Below, piece after piece: positions 1 to 9,661 of a stretch of 64,000 nucleotides of DNA. The notes under the pieces were generated by a model. It was not told the origin of the DNA and made no database searches. It was given only the letters and a program-made list of their open reading frames with translations. Position 1 is the stretch's first letter; every line of letters begins with the position of its first letter. A program made the position numbers and the translations under genes. This DNA is from Parvibaculaceae bacterium (GTDB taxonomy: Bacteria; Pseudomonadota; Alphaproteobacteria; Parvibaculales; Parvibaculaceae): contig JARGNZ010000007.1 of assembly GCA_029209985.1 (NCBI GenBank), forward strand, positions 62,001-126,000, in the 5' to 3' direction.

Positions 1-1482
1 GAAGATGTCAATACCAGCTGACAGGTTACGGTCCATGAAGTATGGCTCTGTAAAGCGCAGGTCAATGGTTTGACGACGCGCGGCCAATGATAGACCCAAG
101 CGCAGATACTGCCCCCGCCCCATAAAGTTCCGCTCGGTGATTGAGGCATCTGCAACTGCATTATCTACAGACGAGAAACCAAAGCCCAAGGACAGATCAC
201 CAGTTGACTGCTCTTGCACATCCACATTGATGATTGTTTTATCAGGAGAAGAACCCGGCTCTTCGATTACCTCGACAGAGGAGAAATAGCCCAGAGCGTT
301 GATGCGGCCTTCTGAAGATTTCAGAAGAATGCGGTTAAAGGCATCCCCTTCAGATAACTTCATTTGGCGGCGGATCACCTTATCGAGTGTCCGGGCGTTC
401 CCGTTCACATTGATCCGCTCCACATAGACCCGTGGGCCTTCAGAAATTTTATAGGTAATCGCAGCGGTCAGGGTTTCTTTATCGCGACGCACACGCGGCC
501 GCACTTCCGCAAACGCATAGCCTTGAATACCGGCAAGGAACGTCAACCCTTCAACTGTGTCATCGATAAAGTCGGCGTTGTAAATATCGCCTTCTTTGGT
601 TTTCAGCGTATTTTCTAACTCAGCCTCTTTGAGCTTTTCGAGTGTTGTATCAATTTCCATTGCGCCGAAGGTGTATTGTGGACCTTCTTCAACAGTGAAC
701 GTGATGTAGAACTCTTCGCCATCCCGGCTCAAGTCGGCCACGGCTGACACAACGGTGAAGTCAGCATAGCCTTTTGACAGATAGAACCGGCGCAGCAATT
801 CGCGGTCATATGTTAGGCGGTCAGGGTCGTAGCTGTCTGAGGACGACAGGAATTTCCACCATGCGGTTTCGCCGGTAGAAATAACGTCACGCAAATCGCT
901 ATCGGAATACACATCGTTCCCTAGGAAGTTGATGCCACCGATACCGGTTACAGGGCCTTCATCAATTTCAAATACCAAATCAATCCGGTTCTGGGGGAGA
1001 CGGATGATTTTTGGTTCCACTTTCGCGGAGAAACGACCTGAGCGGCGGTGCAAATCGATGATGCGCTGGGTATCGGCTTGCACTTTCGCGCGGGTGTAAA
1101 CCGTGCGCGGTGAGAGCTGAACTTCCTGCGTCAAATCTTCGTTGCTGATGGCATCATTGCCTTCAAATGCCACCCGGTTGATGATTGGGTTTTCTTGAAC
1201 CAAGACAGTAACCCGGCGGCCCTCTTGGCGAATGGTCACATCGGCGAACAGGCCGGTTGCGAACAAACGCTTGAGCGCCTCATCAATTTGAGCTGACGTA
1301 AGCTCTTGACCAACTTTCACCCGCATATAAGAGCGTACAGTCGTCGCTTCCACACGCTGATTACCGCTGACAATGATTTGCTCAACCACTTCGGCTGCAT
1401 AGGCAGTTTTAGAACTACCCGGCAGCGCAACCATCAAAGTTGCGAGTGCCAACAAACCTAATGCATAAAAACGTCTAGCCAT
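1..1482 (-). CDS. bamA: Outer membrane protein assembly factor BamA (C-terminal part missing)
   Basis: BamA is the central outer-membrane insertase that folds beta-barrel proteins. The frame stays open from the ATG at 1482 to the window edge, giving 494 residues of a protein usually near 770, so most of the barrel is missing. I translated it from the minus strand: a signal peptide (residues 1-29, ending TAYA) is followed by POTRA-type repeats with phrases such as VSGNQRVEATTVRSYM, FEGNDAISNEDL and INVNGNARTLDKVIRRQ. The barrel starts near residue 430 (LSLGFGFSSVDNAV). It sits 89 bases downstream of rseP, the usual alphaproteobacterial order. The family call is firm; the protein is truncated only by the window edge. 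Confidence 0.97.
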   Translation of the reverse strand, partial: MARRFYALGLLALATLMVALPGSSKTAYAAEVVEQIIVSGNQRVEATTVRSYMRVKVGQELTSAQIDEALKRLFATGLFADVTIRQEGRRVTVLVQENPIINRVAFEGNDAISNEDLTQEVQLSPRTVYTRAKVQADTQRIIDLHRRSGRFSAKVEPKIIRLPQNRIDLVFEIDEGPVTGIGGINFLGNDVYSDSDLRDVISTGETAWWKFLSSSDSYDPDRLTYDRELLRRFYLSKGYADFTVVSAVADLSRDGEEFYITFTVEEGPQYTFGAMEIDTTLEKLKEAELENTLKTKEGDIYNADFIDDTVEGLTFLAGIQGYAFAEVRPRVRRDKETLTAAITYKISEGPRVYVERINVNGNARTLDKVIRRQMKLSEGDAFNRILLKSSEGRINALGYFSSVEVIEEPGSSPDKTIINVDVQEQSTGDLSLGFGFSSVDNAVADASITERNFMGRGQYLRLGLSLAARRQTIDLRFTEPYFMDRNLSAGIDIF

Positions 1483-1571
1483 TTCGCCCCGTCCCATCAA
1501 TCGCACTTCTTTGTACATACCGCCCCCAATTTCGCGGGTCTTGTTGAATCTCAGACCACTATTCATCATCA

Positions 1572-2735
1572 TTAACTCAACAATTCAGAGAAGAACGACA
1601 CGACTTGCAAATGCTGTAGGTCGTTCCAAGTTGCAAAAATAGCCAGCATCATGACCAATGCCAAGCCAATACGGAAGCCAATTTCTTGGGCTTGCTCCCC
1701 AAGGGGGCTGCCTTTAATTGCTTCGATAGCATAGAAGAGCAAATGCCCGCCGTCCAACATTGGTACAGGCATCAAATTGAGCAGCCCAATACTAACGGAC
1801 AAAAGCGCGATCAGGCTGACCAATGAGGCAAAGCTGACTTGCGCCACCTGCCCTGTGATATCAGCAATGCCCAAGGGGCCGCGCAGTTGTGACGGATCTT
1901 CGCGCCCTGCGACCATGCCAATAAGATAGTCAACAGTACGCTCTAGAACGAACCATGTTTCACCTGCCCCCATCCATAAGGCGGTGATTGGATCGTAACG
2001 CTCTACTTTAATTTCTTTAGGTTGCGGACTGCGACTAATACCAAGCACGCCCAATTTTTGCGTGCCGCCAAAACCATCTTCGCGCACAACTTCATCCGGG
2101 GTTGCAAGAAGTACTTGCGTTTCTTCTCCCCGGCGCACGGTCACCGTCAACTCTTGCTCTGGACTGATAGAGACGATGCGCTGCATATCCGCAAAGCTGC
2201 CGATCGCATTGCCGTCAATATCAAGCACAATGTCGCCCACCACAAAGCCCGCGCGTTCAGCGGCACTGCCCGGCTGAACACCATCAACAGAGGGGAGAAT
2301 AATGGTTTGACCGACAAACATGAAAATGAGGGCGAAAACGACGGTCGATAAGAGGAAATTCGCCATAGGCCCTGCAACAGCGGTCGCCGCACGGCGCCCT
2401 ACAGTTGCCCCATGATAGGTTCCCTCTGGATTTGTAGGATCGGCGGAGGGCTTTTTGGCAGATGCACTGGCGGCATTTTCATCGCCGCGAAACTTAACGT
2501 AACCGCCGATGGGCAGCAGGCTTAGTTTCCAGCGCGTGCCGCGCTTGTCGGTCCACCCAAAAACTTCGCGGCCCATTCCAATCGAAAAAACATCCGCATG
2601 AATGCCGCACCAGCGACCGACCAGAAAGTGACCTAATTCGTGAAAAAAGACGACGATTGTCAAAACAAAGACGAAGGGCACAGCGTAAGAAAGCACGCCA
2701 GAACCAGCCCCCAAAATCCCTGTTAAAAATTCCAT
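1572..2735 (-). CDS. rseP: RIP zinc metalloprotease RseP (site-2 protease)
   Basis: Inner-membrane zinc protease that cuts within membrane segments, classically releasing an envelope-stress sigma factor from its anti-sigma factor. With the ATG at 2735 the protein has 387 residues. The zinc motif HELGH lies at 32-36 in the first membrane helix, a PDZ domain covers roughly 125-200 (VQPGSAAERAGFVVGDIVLDI), and the second conserved motif NLMPVPMLDGG lies near 320-330 in a C-terminal helix. An in-frame GTG 12 bases upstream is less likely as a start. It lies between dxr and bamA in the cell-envelope cluster. Its natural substrate here is not shown by the window. Confidence 0.95.
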   Translation of the reverse strand: MEFLTGILGAGSGVLSYAVPFVFVLTIVVFFHELGHFLVGRWCGIHADVFSIGMGREVFGWTDKRGTRWKLSLLPIGGYVKFRGDENAASASAKKPSADPTNPEGTYHGATVGRRAATAVAGPMANFLLSTVVFALIFMFVGQTIILPSVDGVQPGSAAERAGFVVGDIVLDIDGNAIGSFADMQRIVSISPEQELTVTVRRGEETQVLLATPDEVVREDGFGGTQKLGVLGISRSPQPKEIKVERYDPITALWMGAGETWFVLERTVDYLIGMVAGREDPSQLRGPLGIADITGQVAQVSFASLVSLIALLSVSIGLLNLMPVPMLDGGHLLFYAIEAIKGSPLGEQAQEIGFRIGLALVMMLAIFATWNDLQHLQVVSFFSELLS

Positions 2736-2828
2736 TTCGCCACCCACCCTTTAACTCAAAAACATATACGCTTAGACAGCGAAATGCGGTCGATCCGGTT
2801 TGTTTACCATCTCTTGGCCCAGACTATG

Positions 2829-4013
2829 TCAGCTCGCGTGCTTTTGCACCCATTCAGCTGCGTTTTTACGTGCTAAATGGTCGATTTCTTCGATTGCAGC
2901 CAAATCCGCCGCCGATTGCGCCCCATTTTGTGGGAAATCGCGTCGCAAGGTGGTTAAAGCAGCCTCGACGTTCCGCGCAATATCAGAGAATCCGATACGG
3001 CGATTCAGAAAGGCTTCGACGGCAATTTCATTGGCGGCATTCAAAATGGTTGGCATGACGCCCCCCATGCGCATGGCCTCACGCGCTAAGGCCAAGGCTG
3101 GAAACCGTTTATAATCAGGGGCTTCGAAGGTTAAGCTGCCAATTTCAGTGAGGCTCAGTCGTGGCACTGGCGTCGCCATGCGATGTGGCCAAGCCAGCAT
3201 ATAGGCAATTGGAATGCGCATATCTGGACTTCCCAATTGCGCCAACACCGATCCATCTTTGTAATCAACCATTGAGTGAACGATTGATTCGGGATGCACC
3301 ACGACATCAAGCTGCTCCACATCGACGGGGAATAGGTGATACGCCTCAATCAGCTCCAACCCCTTATTCATCAACGTGGCGGAATCGACAGAAATCTTCG
3401 CGCCCATATCCCATTTTGGATGGGCAACCGCCTGCTCTGGGGTCGCCTTTTCCATAAACTCGGTCGTCTTCTCCCGGAACGGGCCACCTGAAGCGGTGAG
3501 GATGATTTTCTCAATTTGCTCGGGATGCTGGCGTTCCAGCACCTGAAAAATGGCATTGTGCTCAGAATCAACCGGAAGCAATGTCGCCTTATGGCGGGCC
3601 ACTTCCTGCATGAAATAATCACCGGCACAGACAAGACATTCTTTGTTGGCCAGTGCAATTTCTGCTCCCCGGCGCACGGCGGCTAAGGTGGGGGCAAGCC
3701 CCGCTGCGCCAACGATCGCGGCCATCACCCACTGTGCCTCGCGGTTGGCAGCTTCAATCAAGCCCGCCTGCCCTGCGGCCACTTCAATGCCTGTGCCGCG
3801 CAACGCATCTTCCAAGTCGGCTTTGCACGTTTCATCCGCCACAACAGCCAATTCAACCTTTAACTTACGTGCTTGCGCTGCCAAGGCCGCCACATTGCGG
3901 TTGGCTGTCAGCGCCACCACTTTGTACAGATCACGGTTTCGCTCAATGAGGTCTATTGTTGAACAACCAACAGAGCCTGTTGAACCTAAGATGGTAATGG
4001 TTTTGGCGATCAC
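2829..4013 (-). CDS. dxr: 1-deoxy-D-xylulose 5-phosphate reductoisomerase
   Basis: Second enzyme of the MEP isoprenoid pathway: NADPH-dependent conversion of DXP to methylerythritol phosphate in the cytoplasm. The nucleotide-binding motif GSTGSVG is at residues 10-16; ASGGPF and HPKWDMGAKISVDSATLMNKG carry the substrate and metal-binding region. I prefer the GTG at 4013 (394 aa, normal family length) because AAAAGG stands 9 bases before it; an ATG at 4064 in the same frame has no ribosome-binding site and would add 17 unconserved residues. It follows cdsA and precedes rseP, so undecaprenyl phosphate synthesis and isoprenoid supply are encoded together. Confidence 0.95.
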   Translation of the reverse strand: MIAKTITILGSTGSVGCSTIDLIERNRDLYKVVALTANRNVAALAAQARKLKVELAVVADETCKADLEDALRGTGIEVAAGQAGLIEAANREAQWVMAAIVGAAGLAPTLAAVRRGAEIALANKECLVCAGDYFMQEVARHKATLLPVDSEHNAIFQVLERQHPEQIEKIILTASGGPFREKTTEFMEKATPEQAVAHPKWDMGAKISVDSATLMNKGLELIEAYHLFPVDVEQLDVVVHPESIVHSMVDYKDGSVLAQLGSPDMRIPIAYMLAWPHRMATPVPRLSLTEIGSLTFEAPDYKRFPALALAREAMRMGGVMPTILNAANEIAVEAFLNRRIGFSDIARNVEAALTTLRRDFPQNGAQSAADLAAIEEIDHLARKNAAEWVQKHAS

Positions 4014-4172
4014 CGATTTATGCCTTTTGGATGTTTGGGTCGGTAGAGGGCTGGCAGATAACATGCTGTGTCTACATGAGAGAGGAACGCGGTGTCGAGT
4101 CGCGTGCCCTTTAACCGCTATTTTACTGCGATCTGCCTCATTGGGACAGAGGCTATAGCACACGGGGCTGGT

Positions 4173-5033
4173 TTAAGGCCAAACAAGAAGGCTTGCGGCT
4201 GGGTTGTCGCCGCTTTGATGGTGCAGAAGCGCAATGAGCGCGGCGGCAACAGCGGCAAACAACAATCCATCCACCCGGTCAAGCAAGCCACCATGTCCCG
4301 GAATGATGTTGCCGGAATCCTTGACACCAGCTTGGCGCTTTAAGCTTGATTGTGTGATGTCGCCCGCCTGAGAAATAACGGCGAGCACCGCGCTTAACGC
4401 CGCCAGCAAAATGACGGGCGCAGAGCCGAGATAAAGCGCGCAGGCTGCGCCAAAGAAAGCGGCGCCAATGGAGCCACCAATCAGCCCCGCCCATGTTTTG
4501 TTGGGTGAAAGCACAGGTGCCAATTTTGGACCTCCAAACGTCTTCCCTGAGAAATAGGCAAAACTATCGGTCGCCCAAATGGTTACGAAGAGCCACACAA
4601 TAGCTGCCGTGCCCCAGGCCTCGTCGGCCCTCAGCCACACCAAAATCATTGCCGGCAAAACGATATAGGGAAAGCCCAACGCAATGCGTTTCAGGGACGT
4701 TTGCTTCCAAGCGGCGTAGGTCATCCCCAACATGAGGAAACCAGCGGCAAAGGCCACGCCAACAAGCTCAACGCCAAATTGCACCGCAGCGATGCCGATG
4801 AGGGATGCAGCGCTCATAAGCGTTTGCTCAACGCGCCCTCCCTGTGGGCCAAAAAGCAACCCGCGCCATTCGCTAGCCAGAATGAGGGCGGCAACTGCAA
4901 TTAAAATGGAAAAAGGCCAGCCACCATACCAAATAAGCCCGATGGCAACCGGGGCCAACACGAGGGCAGAAAGGATGCGAGGCACGAGTGAGCTTTTCGA
5001 CTTTTTAGGTTCGGATGCAATCTTTGCTGTCAT
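4173..5033 (-). CDS. cdsA: Phosphatidate cytidylyltransferase (CDP-diacylglycerol synthase)
   Basis: Integral membrane enzyme that makes CDP-diacylglycerol from phosphatidic acid and CTP, the branch point of phospholipid synthesis. The 286-residue protein is a string of hydrophobic helices and carries the family signature near its C-terminus: SLKRQAGVKDSGNIIPGHGG followed by LLDRVDG. The ATG at 5033 lies 4 bases after the uppS stop, so the two genes are probably translationally coupled; the open frame extends further upstream inside uppS but that part is not conserved-looking. Part of the uppS-cdsA-dxr-rseP-bamA envelope run. Confidence 0.94.
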   Translation of the reverse strand: MTAKIASEPKKSKSSLVPRILSALVLAPVAIGLIWYGGWPFSILIAVAALILASEWRGLLFGPQGGRVEQTLMSAASLIGIAAVQFGVELVGVAFAAGFLMLGMTYAAWKQTSLKRIALGFPYIVLPAMILVWLRADEAWGTAAIVWLFVTIWATDSFAYFSGKTFGGPKLAPVLSPNKTWAGLIGGSIGAAFFGAACALYLGSAPVILLAALSAVLAVISQAGDITQSSLKRQAGVKDSGNIIPGHGGLLDRVDGLLFAAVAAALIALLHHQSGDNPAASLLVWP

Positions 5034-5037
5034 GAGT

Positions 5038-5772
5038 CTAGCGCCCCCCAAAGCGGCGGTCGCGCTCATTAAAATCTTTGATAGCACCTGCTAATGCCTC
5101 ATCGTCAAAATCTGGCCAGAGCAAGTCCATGAAGACAAACTCTGAATAGGCGCTTTGCCAAATGAGAAAATTGGAAAGGCGTTTTTCACCGCTCGTGCGA
5201 ATGACCAATTCGGGGTCTGGTGTTCCAAAGGTGTCGAGGTGGGCGGCCACGGTTTCGCAATCGATTGCCTCTGGTGACAACTCCCCGGCGGCAACCTTGC
5301 GGGCAATGCGTTTTGTTGCGGCGACAATCTCATTGTGGCCGCCGTAGTTAAAGGCGATTGTTAAATGCAAGGCTGTGTTGTTTTTGGTGAGGTTTTCGGC
5401 TTCTTCTATATGAGCCAAAATATCATCGGATAATTCTTCACGCTCCCCAATGATGCACACTTTCACGCCGTTCTCGTGCAGCTCGGCAAGGTCTTTGCGT
5501 ATGAAGTGGCGCAAGAGGCCCATCAGGTCGGCCACTTCTTCAGCCGGTCTTTTCCAATTCTCAGATGAAAAGCCATAGAGGGTTAGAAATTCAACGCCCT
5601 GCTCGCCCGCCGCGCGCACAACTTTGCGCACCGCGTTGACACCGGCTTTATGCCCAGCCTTGCGTGGCAAAAAACGCTTGCTCGCCCAACGCCCATTGCC
5701 ATCCATGATGATGGCAATATGGCGCGGGATCACGAGATCCTTCGCTTGCGTTCTCGGCTTGCTTTTCAGCAT
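5038..5772 (-). CDS. uppS: Isoprenyl transferase (undecaprenyl diphosphate synthase)
   Basis: Cis-prenyltransferase that extends farnesyl diphosphate to undecaprenyl diphosphate, the lipid carrier for peptidoglycan and surface polysaccharides. The signature [13 protein letters not shown] holds the catalytic Asp24; the C-terminal region has [21 protein letters not shown] and then FMDLLWPDF, typical of the family. Length 244 aa is normal. It is followed by cdsA with a 4-base gap and preceded by a 200-base gap from frr that contains an inverted repeat (listed separately). Confidence 0.96.
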   Translation of the reverse strand: MLKSKPRTQAKDLVIPRHIAIIMDGNGRWASKRFLPRKAGHKAGVNAVRKVVRAAGEQGVEFLTLYGFSSENWKRPAEEVADLMGLLRHFIRKDLAELHENGVKVCIIGEREELSDDILAHIEEAENLTKNNTALHLTIAFNYGGHNEIVAATKRIARKVAAGELSPEAIDCETVAAHLDTFGTPDPELVIRTSGEKRLSNFLIWQSAYSEFVFMDLLWPDFDDEALAGAIKDFNERDRRFGGR

Positions 5773-5904
5773 AAAAGCAGCATCCCCTGTGCATTCCGCG
5801 CGCCCGCCGACTTGTGATCCGGCGGGATGAACTTAAAACCTCTAGTGCAAAAGCAATTTGCAAACCAACTGTTTCAACAAATTACATCCGTGAGTTAGCG
5901 CACT

Positions 5905-5955
5905 ATGGATTAGGCCGAGCATATAGAGGTTCTCACCCAACCAAGCCTAATCCAT
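5905..5955. repeat. 11-bp inverted repeat between frr and uppS
   Basis: Perfect arms ATGGATTAGGC (5905-5915) and GCCTAATCCAT (5945-5955) flank 29 bases in the 200-base gap between frr and uppS. There is no T-run directly after either arm on the minus strand, so it is not a clear terminator. It could be an mRNA hairpin or processing site, or part of a promoter region for uppS. Confidence 0.5.
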
Positions 5956-5972
5956 CTCTTAATTCTATGCCT

Positions 5973-6536
5973 CTAAACCTGCATAATCTCTTCTTCTTTT
6001 GATGCCAAAGACGCATCAACCTCACCGATATGTTGATCCGTTACTTTCTGGACCTTATCTGAGGCAGCTTTATGTTCATCTTTGGAAATTTGACTTTTCT
6101 TTTCCATCAACTTCAATTCTTCCATGCCATCGCGGCGCACGTTACGGATGGCCACCCGTGCACTTTCAGCATATTTACCGGCAACTTTCGTCAACTCTGC
6201 GCGGCGTTCTTCATTCAACATTGGAATGGGAATGCGCACAAGCAGCCCGTCTGATGCGGGGTTGAGACCGAGGCCTGCGTTGCGGATTGCTTTTTCAGCA
6301 GCGCCCACATTGGCTTTATCCCAAATTTGAACCGTGATCATGCGTGGCTCTGGTACAGACACTGTGCCCACTTGCGCGATTGGGGTGGGCGTTCCGTATG
6401 CGTCTACGATAACAGTGTCCAAGAGAGCGGCTGAGGCGCGGCCTGTCCGCAAGCCACTAAATTCAGTTTTAAGGGAGCTTAAAGCACCGGCCATGCGGCG
6501 TTCGATGTCCTTAAAGTCTAATTCTTGGTCTGCCAT
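5973..6536 (-). CDS. frr: Ribosome recycling factor
   Basis: Splits post-termination ribosomes together with EF-G. The 187-aa protein is the usual size and begins with the typical helix ([31 protein letters not shown]) and contains [24 protein letters not shown] and a following [15 protein letters not shown], hallmarks of RRF. An SD-like AGGAG lies just upstream of the ATG at 6536. It comes after pyrH in the translation/envelope cluster, with 127 bases between them. Confidence 0.97.
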   Translation of the reverse strand: MADQELDFKDIERRMAGALSSLKTEFSGLRTGRASAALLDTVIVDAYGTPTPIAQVGTVSVPEPRMITVQIWDKANVGAAEKAIRNAGLGLNPASDGLLVRIPIPMLNEERRAELTKVAGKYAESARVAIRNVRRDGMEELKLMEKKSQISKDEHKAASDKVQKVTDQHIGEVDASLASKEEEIMQV

Positions 6537-6663
6537 TTTTGTCTCCTAGTGCGTCGCCTGTGAGGCGACATATTTAAGCGCGCTCATTTTATGCGCGGAA
6601 TATTTCCAATTTGACTATACGTCTTAAATTCTCAAGGGGCTTGCATTCGGGTCCCGTAGGGAA

Positions 6664-7395
6664 TTAAGCCTCGCCTTTTTCGTCTACAACTGTACACCGG
6701 CCCGTGCCTTGAAGCACCTTTTGAAAGCCGCCTTCTTCGTGAATAGAAAATACGACAATTGGAATGTCATTTTCACGCGCCAAAGCGACGGCGGAGGTGT
6801 CCATAACCTTCAGATCCTTGGTGAGCACTTCCATGAAACTAATATTGTCATACCGCTGGGCCGAGGGGTCCAGCTTTGGATCGGCTGTATAGATGCCATC
6901 GACCTGTGTGCCCTTCATTAAGGCATCGCACGCCATTTCGTTGGCCCGCAACGCGGCAGCTGTGTCGGTGGTGAAAAAGGGATTGCCTGTGCCCGCTGCA
7001 AAAATCACAACACGGCCCTTTTCCATATGGCGCACGGCGCGACGGCGAATATATGGCTCGCATACATTCATCATGGGGATGGCCGACATGACCCGCGTTG
7101 GCACGTCCAGCCGCTCCAGAGAATTTTGCATTGCAAGGGCGTTCATGACCGTTGCGAGCATGCCCATGTAATCTGCGCTTGAGCGATCCATGCCTGCTGC
7201 AGCCCCGGACAAGCCCCGGAAAATGTTGCCGCCGCCGATGACCAAACACACCTCAGCGCCGAGCTTCATGGCGTTGCGCACCTGATTGGCGATTTGGTCC
7301 ACCGTGCGGACATCAATGCCGTATTGCCCTTCGCCCATCAATGCTTCACCAGATACTTTTAGGAGCACTCGATTGTATTTCAATTTTTCAGACAT
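6664..7395 (-). CDS. pyrH: UMP kinase
   Basis: Phosphorylates UMP to UDP in pyrimidine nucleotide synthesis; bacterial UMP kinases belong to the amino acid kinase fold. The ATG at 7395 ([21 protein letters not shown]) gives 243 residues, the family length; longer open frame upstream is not conserved. Motifs include [17 protein letters not shown], the UMP-binding [17 protein letters not shown], and [11 protein letters not shown]. It lies between tsf and frr. Confidence 0.96.
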   Translation of the reverse strand: MSEKLKYNRVLLKVSGEALMGEGQYGIDVRTVDQIANQVRNAMKLGAEVCLVIGGGNIFRGLSGAAAGMDRSSADYMGMLATVMNALAMQNSLERLDVPTRVMSAIPMMNVCEPYIRRRAVRHMEKGRVVIFAAGTGNPFFTTDTAAALRANEMACDALMKGTQVDGIYTADPKLDPSAQRYDNISFMEVLTKDLKVMDTSAVALARENDIPIVVFSIHEEGGFQKVLQGTGRCTVVDEKGEA

Positions 7396-7501
7396 ACGGC
7401 TCGTTCCCTCTGGCAGGTTGCTGGTTGGTCTGCCTGACCAAACCACTCTCGATCAGCGCGGCCCTCGGTGGGCCTTAGGCAAATGGCCTGTAGATACACC
7501 A

Positions 7502-7573
7502 AGGGCGCTTCAGACCCTCGCGCATTGCGAATCTCTGTAAGCGCCCTCGACAATAGCGCCCCAAAAGGGCGCT
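7502..7573. repeat. GCGCCC-based hairpins between tsf and pyrH
   Basis: Two overlapping inverted-repeat sets lie in the 196-base tsf-pyrH gap: AGGGCGCTT (7502-7510) with AAGCGCCCT (7539-7547), and AGCGCCC (7555-7561) with GGGCGCT (7567-7573). Because they share the same core, alternative pairings are possible. No T-tract follows on the minus strand, so a simple terminator is unlikely; an mRNA-stabilising or partial-termination hairpin after tsf is plausible. Confidence 0.5.
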
Positions 7574-7591
7574 GGCGATAGTTGAGTTGCC

Positions 7592-8518
7592 TTAGCCTTG
7601 TACGGCAGCTGCAACTTCGGCAGCAAAGTCAGCTTCTTCTTTTTCGATGCCTTCACCCAATGCGAAGCGGACAAAACCGACCACTTTGATTGGGGCGCCA
7701 ACGTCGCTTTCGCGAAGTTTTACAGCTTTTTCAACGGTGTTTTCGCCGTCGATTACGAAGGTTTGCGACAGAAGAACAACTTCTTCGTAGAATTTACGAA
7801 TACGGCCATCGATCATTTTCTCAATGATGTTCTCTGGTTTACCAGATTCTCTGGCTTCAGCCGTCAAGACAGCGCGTTCACGCTCCACAACTGCTGGGTC
7901 CAGTTCTTCTGGGTTGCATGCCAAAGGATTGACCGCTGCAACGTGCATGGCGATTTGACGGCCAAGCTCGCTCAATTTTGCGGCATCGCCTTCAGATTCC
8001 AACGCAACCAATACACCAATTTTGCCAAGACCAGGCGCGACTTGGTTGTGGATGTAAGAAACAACCACACCTTTGTCGACGCTCAGAGCAGCAGAACGAC
8101 GTACATTCATGTTCTCGCCGATTTTACCAACCATCGCAGTCACGTGGTCAGCTACAGACTTATCCGCACCGGGATAAGGTGTGGCGGACAACGCGTCAAA
8201 GTCACCATCAACAGACAAAGCAAGCGACGCGATTTCAGAAACCATTCCTTGGAATGTTTCGTTACGCGCGACGAAGTCTGTTTCAGAGTTGATTTCAACG
8301 AGGGCACCTTTAGTGCCTTCAGCTGCTGCGCCCACAAGGCCTTCAGCGGCCACACGGCCCGCCTTTTTAGCCGCTTTGGCTAGACCTTTTGTGCGCAACC
8401 AATCCACAGCAGCGTCCATGTCGCCGTCTGTTTCTTTCAACGCCGTTTTGCAATCCATCATGCCTGCGCCGGACGCTACGCGGAGTTCTTTAACTTTAGC
8501 AGCGGTGATTTCAGCCAT
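7592..8518 (-). CDS. tsf: Elongation factor Ts
   Basis: Guanine-nucleotide exchange factor for EF-Tu. The ATG at 8518 begins [13 protein letters not shown], the conserved N-terminal UBA-like helix region ([20 protein letters not shown]). The Tu-contact motif ETDFVARNE is present near residue 80. The 308-residue length is standard. Upstream in-frame residues to 8551 look like leader sequence. rpsB precedes it by 100 bases, the near-universal rpsB-tsf pairing. Confidence 0.97.
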   Translation of the reverse strand: MAEITAAKVKELRVASGAGMMDCKTALKETDGDMDAAVDWLRTKGLAKAAKKAGRVAAEGLVGAAAEGTKGALVEINSETDFVARNETFQGMVSEIASLALSVDGDFDALSATPYPGADKSVADHVTAMVGKIGENMNVRRSAALSVDKGVVVSYIHNQVAPGLGKIGVLVALESEGDAAKLSELGRQIAMHVAAVNPLACNPEELDPAVVERERAVLTAEARESGKPENIIEKMIDGRIRKFYEEVVLLSQTFVIDGENTVEKAVKLRESDVGAPIKVVGFVRFALGEGIEKEEADFAAEVAAAVQG

Positions 8519-8618
8519 CGCACTATTCTCCGTATCTATCACAAAGGACATATCTGTCCTGTTTCATGTGAAGAGAGTGTGACTCTCTAACTATTAAATT
8601 GACCAACTCGAGCTTAAT

Positions 8619-9422
8619 TTAAGCTTCTGTTGCCGGTGCTTCTGTCGCAGGTGCTTCAGCGGCTACTTCTTCCACTGGCAACTCTTCAGCGAGTGGCTCA
8701 ACAGCTTCACCAAGATCAATGCCCGCATCGCCTTGGCTTTGCGAAATGCCTTCAATCACAGATTTTGACAACAGGTCGCAGTACAGGTTGATGGCGCGTG
8801 CTGCATCATCATTGCCTGGCACTGGGTAAGTGATGCCATCTGGGTTTGAGTTGGAATCGATGATGCCGACGATTGGAATGCCGAGTTTTTTGGCTTCCTG
8901 AATGGCAATCACTTCTTTGTTGGTGTCGATCACAACCATGAGGTCGGGAATGCCGCCCATGTCTTTGATGCCACCAATCGCGTTCGTCAATTTGTTCTTC
9001 TCACGTGTGAGATTGAGCAATTCTTTCTTCGTCAGGCCGCGAGCCTCACCTTCGAACAGCTCTTCCAAGTGGCGCAAACGCTTGATGGAGTGTGAAATGG
9101 TTTTCCAGTTGGTGAGCGTGCCACCCAACCAGCGCTGGTTGATGTAGTACTGAGCGCAGTTTTCTGCGGTTTCAGCCACGATGGTTGACGCCTGACGCTT
9201 CGTACCAACGAAAAGCACACGACCACCTGAAGCAACAACATCGCGGGTAACAACCAGCGCTTGGTGCAACAAAGGAACGGTTTGTGCCAAATCAATGATG
9301 TGGATCCCGTTACGAGAACCGAAAAGGAATTTATCCATTTTCGGGTTCCAACGGTGGGTCTGGTGACCAAAGTGGACGCCTGCTTCGAGCAGCTGACGCA
9401 TGCTGTAATCTGGAAGTGCCAT
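8619..9422 (-). CDS. rpsB: 30S ribosomal protein S2
   Basis: Ribosomal protein of the small subunit body. Motifs of the S2 family are clear: [49 protein letters not shown] and [20 protein letters not shown]. The C-terminus (residues about 240-267) is an acidic Ala/Glu/Pro-rich extension ([17 protein letters not shown]). A ribosome-binding site AAGGAG lies 9 bases before the ATG and a compact hairpin lies upstream (listed separately), a common place for S2 autoregulation. Confidence 0.98.
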   Translation of the reverse strand: MALPDYSMRQLLEAGVHFGHQTHRWNPKMDKFLFGSRNGIHIIDLAQTVPLLHQALVVTRDVVASGGRVLFVGTKRQASTIVAETAENCAQYYINQRWLGGTLTNWKTISHSIKRLRHLEELFEGEARGLTKKELLNLTREKNKLTNAIGGIKDMGGIPDLMVVIDTNKEVIAIQEAKKLGIPIVGIIDSNSNPDGITYPVPGNDDAARAINLYCDLLSKSVIEGISQSQGDAGIDLGEAVEPLAEELPVEEVAAEAPATEAPATEA

Positions 9423-9438
9423 TACGCTCTTCTCCTTA

Positions 9439-9490
9439 TTCCGGTTATACCTCCGCAGGGGTGTGGTCTCTCACATGAGAAACACCGGAA
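9439..9490 (-). promoter_or_regulatory. Hairpin in the rpsB leader, candidate S2 autoregulatory element
   Basis: On the minus strand the 5' leader of rpsB can fold into one stepped hairpin. Outer arms are TTCCGGT (9439-9445) and ACCGGAA (9484-9490), an inner GGTGT/ACACC stem and a TCTC/GAGA stem sit above, and a second SD-like GGAGG lies in the internal loop. The hairpin ends directly before the true ribosome-binding site. S2 represses its own operon in other bacteria; that this hairpin does so is inference from position. Confidence 0.4.
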
Positions 9491-9586
9491 GCGACAGGAT
9501 CTATGAGGGCCAAAATGACCTGATCAAGCCGCATCCCTGCGTGTGTGATGAGGCGGGTTTTAGGCGCTGATTGGTGGAAAAGCAAG

Positions 9587-9606
9587 GCAAAACCGGCGGG
9601 TTTTGC
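9587..9606. terminator. Hairpin downstream of dnaE, weak terminator candidate
   Basis: Perfect arms GCAAAACC (9587-9594) and GGTTTTGC (9599-9606) around GGCG lie 55 bases after the dnaE stop. There is no good T-run on the minus strand, so this may be an mRNA 3' hairpin rather than a full intrinsic terminator. Confidence 0.35.
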
Positions 9607-9661
9607 ACAATATCAGCAGGTTTTTGGACAAAACCGCCTTTTGGGCACATATCGCCGGCTT

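Noticed and set aside
7598-8383. A 261-codon plus-strand open frame opposite tsf
   Set aside because: It is wholly antisense to tsf, has a Phe/His/Gln-rich composition typical of mirror frames, and no family features.
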